Assembly (NCBI GenBank): GCA_030148045.1
Contig: JASBUE010000070.1
Location: forward strand, 1 to 11,044
Length of the DNA: 11,044 nucleotides
Direction of reading: 5' to 3'
Source: Candidatus Tenderia sp.
Lineage (GTDB): Bacteria > Pseudomonadota > Gammaproteobacteria > Tenderiales > Tenderiaceae
Positions 7,639 to 11,044 of this stretch are shown piece by piece (position 1 is the first letter of the stretch; every line of letters begins with the position of its first letter). The notes under the pieces were generated by a model. The model was not told where the DNA came from. It was given only the letters and a program-made list of their open reading frames with translations, and ran no database searches. The translations under genes were made by a program, and so were the position numbers.

Positions 7639-8967
7639 ATGTTTATCCTACGCATATCCGCATTTCGCGGACCCCGCCCAACCCAGAACGGTAATGCATT
7701 GAAGAGTCCCGATCGCTACCGCCCTACCTTGCTCTTCCTGTACTGCTGCGTCCTGCTGCTATGGCTCTCGGCGGCGCCGGTGCGGGCGGCCACCTATCCG
7801 CTGCCGCCCGCCGGCGAACATGTCATCGGGGAGCTGACGGCGGTCCGCGCCGCTCGCGACGAAACCCTGCTGGATGTGGCGCTGCGCCATGACGTCGGCC
7901 ACGAGGCGATCGTGGCCGCCAATCCGGATATCGACCCCTGGCTGCCGCAAGAGGAGGCCTGGATTACCCTGCCGACCCAATTCATCCTGCCGGATGCACC
8001 GCGCGAAGGCATTGTGATCAACCTGCCCGAGATGCGGCTCTATTATTATCCCGAACCGGCGGCGGGGGAACAGGCGCTGGTCATCACCCATCCCATCAGC
8101 ATCGGCAGCGAGGGACGCAACCTGCCCATCGGCCTGAGCCGCATCGGCGAAAAAAGGGTCAATCCCAGCTGGGTGGTACCGCGGTCGATTCGCGAGGAGC
8201 ATGCCCGCGCAGGCGAGCCGCTACCGCCGGTGGTGCCCCCTGGCCCCGACAATCCCCTGGGCGAATACGCCATGCGGCTGGGCACCTCTTCCTACCTGAT
8301 CCATGGCACCAACCGCCCCTTCAGCATCGGCATGCGGGTCAGCCACGGCTGCATTCGCATGTATCCCGAGGACATTGCGGCGCTGTTCCCGCAGGTGCCG
8401 AGCGGCACGCCGGTGCGCATCATCAACCAGCCCTTCAAGGCCGGCTGGCGCGCCGACGAGCTGTATGTCGAGGCCCATACCCCCCTGCAAGAGAAACACC
8501 TCTCACCGGCCTCAAGCCACACCACCGAGATGGTGGCGGCGGTCATCAACACCAGCCGCATCGTCCTCGACGAGATGAGTTGGGCCATGGCCCGCCTCGC
8601 AGCCGAACAGCAGCAGGGTATCCCCACCAAGATCCTGCCCGGGCGCAGCGGGGAGTCACTGTTGCGCACCGTCGCCGGCCGCTTTCCCGGCCTGGCGCCG
8701 GGCGAGACCTGGTGGTTGCAGCTGGGCGCCTATCGCAATATCCACAACGCCAACCTTATCGCCGAACGTATCGGCCGTTTGCCTGCCGACATCTCCACCA
8801 GCCTGGTGACCGACGGCCGCCTGTGCCATCTCCTGCTCGGCCCTTTCACCGCGCGCGATGCCGCCGTCAACATGGGGAAGGTTATTCGCGCCTATACCGA
8901 CTTTTCCGGCTTTCCTCTGCCCGGCGCCAACCTCAACGGTTACCGTTACTGCCGGCCGGAGACGTAA
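7639..8967 (+). CDS. L,D-transpeptidase (ErfK/YbiS type) with C-terminal SPOR domain
   Basis: A 442-residue exported protein. Order: signal peptide (hydrophobic 30-46, probable cleavage after VRA50), a LysM-like segment (about 62-113, with IVAANPDIDPWLP), a YkuD catalytic domain (about 124-262) with IHGTN (221-225) and VSHGCIRM (234-241), nucleophile Cys238, a YbiS-like tail (VLDEMSWAMARL), then an extra SPOR-like domain (about 356-420, WWLQLGAYRNIHNANLIAERI). The first 330 residues closely resemble E. coli LdtYbiS-type enzymes that join Braun lipoprotein to peptidoglycan; those proteins end without SPOR. SPOR domains bind denuded glycan at division sites, so the fusion suggests septal targeting. 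Start: ATG 7639 has GGGGG only 2 nt upstream and gives a long n-region. A TTG at 7699-7701 gives a more typical signal peptide but weaker initiation, so the start is uncertain. It converges on an Lpp-like gene. Confidence 0.93.
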   Translation: MFILRISAFRGPRPTQNGNALKSPDRYRPTLLFLYCCVLLLWLSAAPVRAATYPLPPAGEHVIGELTAVRAARDETLLDVALRHDVGHEAIVAANPDIDPWLPQEEAWITLPTQFILPDAPREGIVINLPEMRLYYYPEPAAGEQALVITHPISIGSEGRNLPIGLSRIGEKRVNPSWVVPRSIREEHARAGEPLPPVVPPGPDNPLGEYAMRLGTSSYLIHGTNRPFSIGMRVSHGCIRMYPEDIAALFPQVPSGTPVRIINQPFKAGWRADELYVEAHTPLQEKHLSPASSHTTEMVAAVINTSRIVLDEMSWAMARLAAEQQQGIPTKILPGRSGESLLRTVAGRFPGLAPGETWWLQLGAYRNIHNANLIAERIGRLPADISTSLVTDGRLCHLLLGPFTARDAAVNMGKVIRAYTDFSGFPLPGANLNGYRYCRPET

Positions 8968-8995
8968 AAAAGCCGGCATGGCGCGCCATGCCGGC
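8966..8995 (-). terminator. Intrinsic terminator of the Lpp-like gene, partly bidirectional
   Basis: Positions 8972-8995 are a perfect 24-nt palindrome (10-bp stem gccggcatgg with a cgcg loop). On the minus strand it is followed by six T residues (8971-8966), 22 nt after the lipoprotein stop codon. On the plus strand the hairpin follows the transpeptidase stop after five bases but lacks a T-tract, so it may only shield that 3' end. The A-run that forms the minus-strand U-tract includes the last two bases of the transpeptidase TAA stop. Confidence 0.9.
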
Positions 8996-9017
8996 CCGGA
9001 CTCATACTGTCATCGAT

Positions 9018-9347
9018 TTATTTGCTCATGCTCTTCTTGAACATGCGCTCGGTCTTTTCGGCCGTTTCATCCGCCGTGGTCTTGGCCTCGGAGGCCTGTC
9101 GCTGCGCATCACTGGCCATGCGCTTCGCCTCATTGGCGGTTTGCAGGGCCTGGTCGGCGGTACGTTTGGCGTCACGCGCCGTACCATTGGCATCGGCCGC
9201 CATTTGCTTGGCCTCGTCCGCATTGGCGGCGGCAACGCTGACATCGCTGCGCAACTGATCCAGCTCATCCTGACTGATGCTGGCGCAACCCGCCATCCCG
9301 AACACGACCGCTGTAACCATCGCAGCACGCACGATCTTGGTATTCAT
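9018..9347 (-). CDS. Alanine-zipper outer-membrane lipoprotein, OprI/Lpp-like
   Basis: A 109-residue lipoprotein precursor. It has a signal peptide (hydrophobic AAMVTAVVFGMAG), a lipobox GMAGC with Cys21 as the lipidated residue, and a long alanine-rich coiled coil (about 38-98, with repeated ADEAK, ARDAK, ANEAK, ASEAK spacing) with no proline. The tail ERMFKKSMSK ends in lysine. Pseudomonas OprI has the same plan, and Braun lipoprotein links covalently to peptidoglycan through its terminal lysine via L,D-transpeptidases. With an 89-residue mature chain it is longer than E. coli Lpp (58), so the predicted reach is larger. The ATG at 9345-9347 has an excellent AGGAGA site about 8 nt upstream, consistent with high expression. 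It converges on the LdtYbiS-SPOR gene. That Ala/Lys-rich coils can be hard to assign by homology is the main caveat. Confidence 0.9.
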   Translation of the reverse strand: MNTKIVRAAMVTAVVFGMAGCASISQDELDQLRSDVSVAAANADEAKQMAADANGTARDAKRTADQALQTANEAKRMASDAQRQASEAKTTADETAEKTERMFKKSMSK

Positions 9348-9414
9348 CTTCTTCTCTCCTTGTGTCTACGGTGACTTTACAGGCCCGTATTTTGCGCGGA
9401 CCCTTAAGTTAAGG

Positions 9415-9443
9415 AAAATACGCTTGCCGCTAAGCAAAAACAA
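9415..9443 (-). promoter_or_regulatory. Possible promoter of the Lpp-like gene
   Basis: Minus strand TTGTTT (9443-9438), a 17-nt spacer and TATTTT (9420-9415), about 68 nt before the start codon. Hexamer matches are modest (3 and 4 of 6) but spacing is ideal and the region is AT-rich compared with its surroundings. The spacer and -35 overlap an inverted repeat, gccgct (9426-9431) with agcggc (9443-9448). Confidence 0.4.
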
Positions 9444-9479
9444 GCGGCGAAATAAGTTTTTAAGTCTTTTTTTGTATAC

Positions 9480-9645
9480 TAGGAGCCTGTCGGGTTTAGG
9501 GAGATTGTAGCGAGGGAGTGGGAGAGCGAGCACAAATTTTCACGATTTTGAGGCGCATAGTGGTTCTACGCAACGAAAAATCGGGGATATTTGAGCCGCT
9601 CTCCCGCTTCCGCAGCCAATTCATCCTAAACCCGACAGGCTCCTA
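9480..9645. mobile_element. Palindromic MITE, IS630-like target context (CTAG, TA duplicated)
   Basis: Positions 9479-9500 and 9625-9646 are perfect 22-bp inverted repeats, starting ctaggagcctgtcggg on each strand. Both ends are flanked as C-TA-G; IS630-family elements are known to target CTAG and duplicate TA, which fits. The interior is also an imperfect inverted repeat: cacaaatttt...gatttt on the left matches aaaaatc...atatttg on the right, and gggagagcg matches cgctctccc. The whole ~166 bp could fold back as one hairpin. It has no room for a transposase, so it is non-autonomous. On the minus strand its right end is read as the last seven codons and the TGA stop of the permease gene. Its hairpin would form the 3' end of that mRNA but is followed by A, not T, residues. 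Confidence 0.87.
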
Positions 9646-11044
9646 GCCCGCACGGTATGGCTGCGCATCATAATCCATAATGCCGGCAGGGTCCCCACCA
9701 CCAGGACCAGGGCGGCCGGGGCGGCCAGCTCCAGCATCTCTTCGCTGGCCTCGATCCAGATGCGGACCGGCAGGGTGTCGAAACCCACCGGCCGCAACAT
9801 CAGGGTGGCCGGGAGCTCCTTCAGCACATCGATGAACACCAGCACCCAGGCGGTCACCATGCCGTTGCGGATCATGGGCAGGATGACACGCCGGAGATTT
9901 TCCAGTGGCCCGGCACCGTGGATACGGCCGGCCTGTTCAAGCGTCGGCGTCAGCTGCTGCAGCACCGCTTCCTGCGACTGGACGGCCAACGGCAGAAAGC
10001 GCACTACCAAGGCCATGACCAGGGCGGCAAAACCACCGTAAAAACCGGGCAGCAGGGCAATGACGAAGGAGATCACCCCCAGCGCCACCACCGGCCCCGG
10101 CAGCACGAAGCCGATGCTGGAGAGCTGTATATAGACATTGCTGAGCCAGGTGCGCACCCGGGTGTGATAGAGACCGATGGGCAGGGCGAGGAACACCGCC
10201 ACCGTCGCCGCCGTGAACGACACCGCGCCGGTATTGAAGGCATAGCCCCAGAACTCGGCGTCGATCATCCCCCGCAGCAGGGCATCGTAGCTCCACACCA
10301 GCATCCAGCACACCGGCACGACGAAGGCAAACAGAGAGACCAGCCCCAGCCACGCCCAGATCAACAGGCTCTCGCCGCGACTGGCCTGCTTGCTGCCGAC
10401 ATAACGGGTCTGGGCGCCGGCGTAATAGCGCTGCTGGCGGCGGAAAAAGCGTTCCAGCACCAGGAAGGCGAGGCTCATGCTCACCAGGATCAGGCTCAAG
10501 CCGGCGGCGGCCTGGTAATCGAAGCGGCCGCTCATCTGCAGGTAGATGCTCAAGGTAAACGTCTGGTAACGCAGCATGCTGACGGCACCAAAGTCGGACA
10601 GAGTGTGCAGCACCACGACCACCAGCCCGGCCGCCAGGGCGGGACGCATCAGCGGCAAGGTGACGCGTGCCAACACCTCCCAACGCGAAGCACCGTGGAT
10701 GCGTGCCGCATCCTCCAGGCTCTGGCGCGCATCCGTCAGGCTGGTGTGGCCGAGCAAAAAGACATAGGAAAAGGTCGCCAGTGCCAACATGGCCGCCGCG
10801 CCGCCCAAGCCGTAGATATTGATCACCTCGCCCTCGCCGGCGATGGCCTGCCAGAGTCGACCGAGCCAGCCGTCCGGCTCTAGCAACACGGTATAGATAT
10901 GGGCGAAGACATAGGTGGGAATGGTCAAGGGCAGCACCAGCAGCCAGATCGCCAGCTTGCGGCCGGCAAAGTCACGCCGCGCCGTCAGCCAGGCGCTGGG
11001 CACCGCCAGCAGCAGACAGAGCAGGGCCACCGCCAGCGCCAGCG
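9621..11044 (-). CDS. Fe(III)-type ABC transporter permease (FbpB/AfuB-like), 5' end outside window
   Basis: At least 474 residues of a two-domain inner-membrane permease; the frame runs open through the right edge, so the start is missing (the GTG at 11028-11030 is internal). Each half has a binding-protein-dependent transport domain with an EAA loop that contacts the ATPase: EDAARIHGASRWEVLARVTLP (from about 570 nt... counted from the GTG, residues 106-126) and EQAGRIHGAGPLENLRRVILP (365-385). Multiple hydrophobic segments surround them. The fused two-half arrangement and segments such as LPLTIPTYVFAHIY are typical of ferric-iron FbpB-type permeases; thiamine or other substrates are not excluded without the binding protein and ATPase, which are not in view. 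The last seven residues, RSLSGLG, and the stop are encoded by the MITE; the pre-insertion tail after ...HTVRA would have been SIQKKT. The tail is not in a conserved part, so function is probably kept. Confidence 0.9.
   Translation of the reverse strand, partial: LALAVALLCLLLAVPSAWLTARRDFAGRKLAIWLLVLPLTIPTYVFAHIYTVLLEPDGWLGRLWQAIAGEGEVINIYGLGGAAAMLALATFSYVFLLGHTSLTDARQSLEDAARIHGASRWEVLARVTLPLMRPALAAGLVVVVLHTLSDFGAVSMLRYQTFTLSIYLQMSGRFDYQAAAGLSLILVSMSLAFLVLERFFRRQQRYYAGAQTRYVGSKQASRGESLLIWAWLGLVSLFAFVVPVCWMLVWSYDALLRGMIDAEFWGYAFNTGAVSFTAATVAVFLALPIGLYHTRVRTWLSNVYIQLSSIGFVLPGPVVALGVISFVIALLPGFYGGFAALVMALVVRFLPLAVQSQEAVLQQLTPTLEQAGRIHGAGPLENLRRVILPMIRNGMVTAWVLVFIDVLKELPATLMLRPVGFDTLPVRIWIEASEEMLELAAPAALVLVVGTLPALWIMMRSHTVRARSLSGLG

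Noticed and set aside
9918..10883. 321-codon plus-strand open frame opposite the ABC permease
   Set aside because: Gln/His-rich shadow of membrane-protein codons; the minus-strand frame has transmembrane segments and two EAA loops.

Overview
The window is GC-rich, densely packed chromosomal DNA. The protein families (two-gene glycine decarboxylase, an OprI-type alanine-zipper lipoprotein, short DgkA, LdtYbiS-like transpeptidase) suggest a gammaproteobacterium, perhaps near the Chromatiales or Ectothiorhodospiraceae. The taxon is an inference from family resemblance only.

Layout. Positions 1-6970 (minus strand) hold one long transcription unit, read right to left: a sigma70-like promoter (6941-6969), a tandem glycine riboswitch (6734-6922), an intrinsic terminator (6691-6740), then lipA, gcvT, gcvH, gcvPA, tpx and gcvPB, followed by dgkA and a PfkB-family sugar/nucleoside kinase cut by the window edge. 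Genes up to gcvPB are tightly packed (11-nt overlap lipA/gcvT, 2-nt gap gcvPA/tpx). Glycine sensed by the riboswitch should permit expression of the T, H and P proteins and of the lipoyl synthase that H-protein needs. The L-protein is not in the window. A ~248-bp MITE-like element (556-803) sits exactly between gcvPB and dgkA. Removing it with one TA copy restores a TAATG stop/start overlap with a strong Shine-Dalgarno, so dgkA-pfkB probably belonged to the same operon before insertion.

Positions 7000-9350 form a cell-envelope module. A small YkuD-fold L,D-transpeptidase (minus) is divergent from a larger LdtYbiS-like L,D-transpeptidase with a C-terminal SPOR domain (plus). The latter converges on a short OprI/Lpp-like lipoprotein gene (minus) whose last residue is lysine, the residue by which Braun-type lipoproteins are attached to peptidoglycan. 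The three may build and remodel the outer membrane-peptidoglycan link.

Positions 9480-11044 hold a second, nearly fully palindromic MITE with perfect 22-bp outer inverted repeats and a CTAG context like the IS630 target. It interrupts the 3' end of an Fe(III)-type ABC transporter permease gene that runs off the right edge, and supplies that gene's last seven codons and stop. Apart from these elements I see no CRISPR array, tRNA, rRNA, prophage or defence genes.
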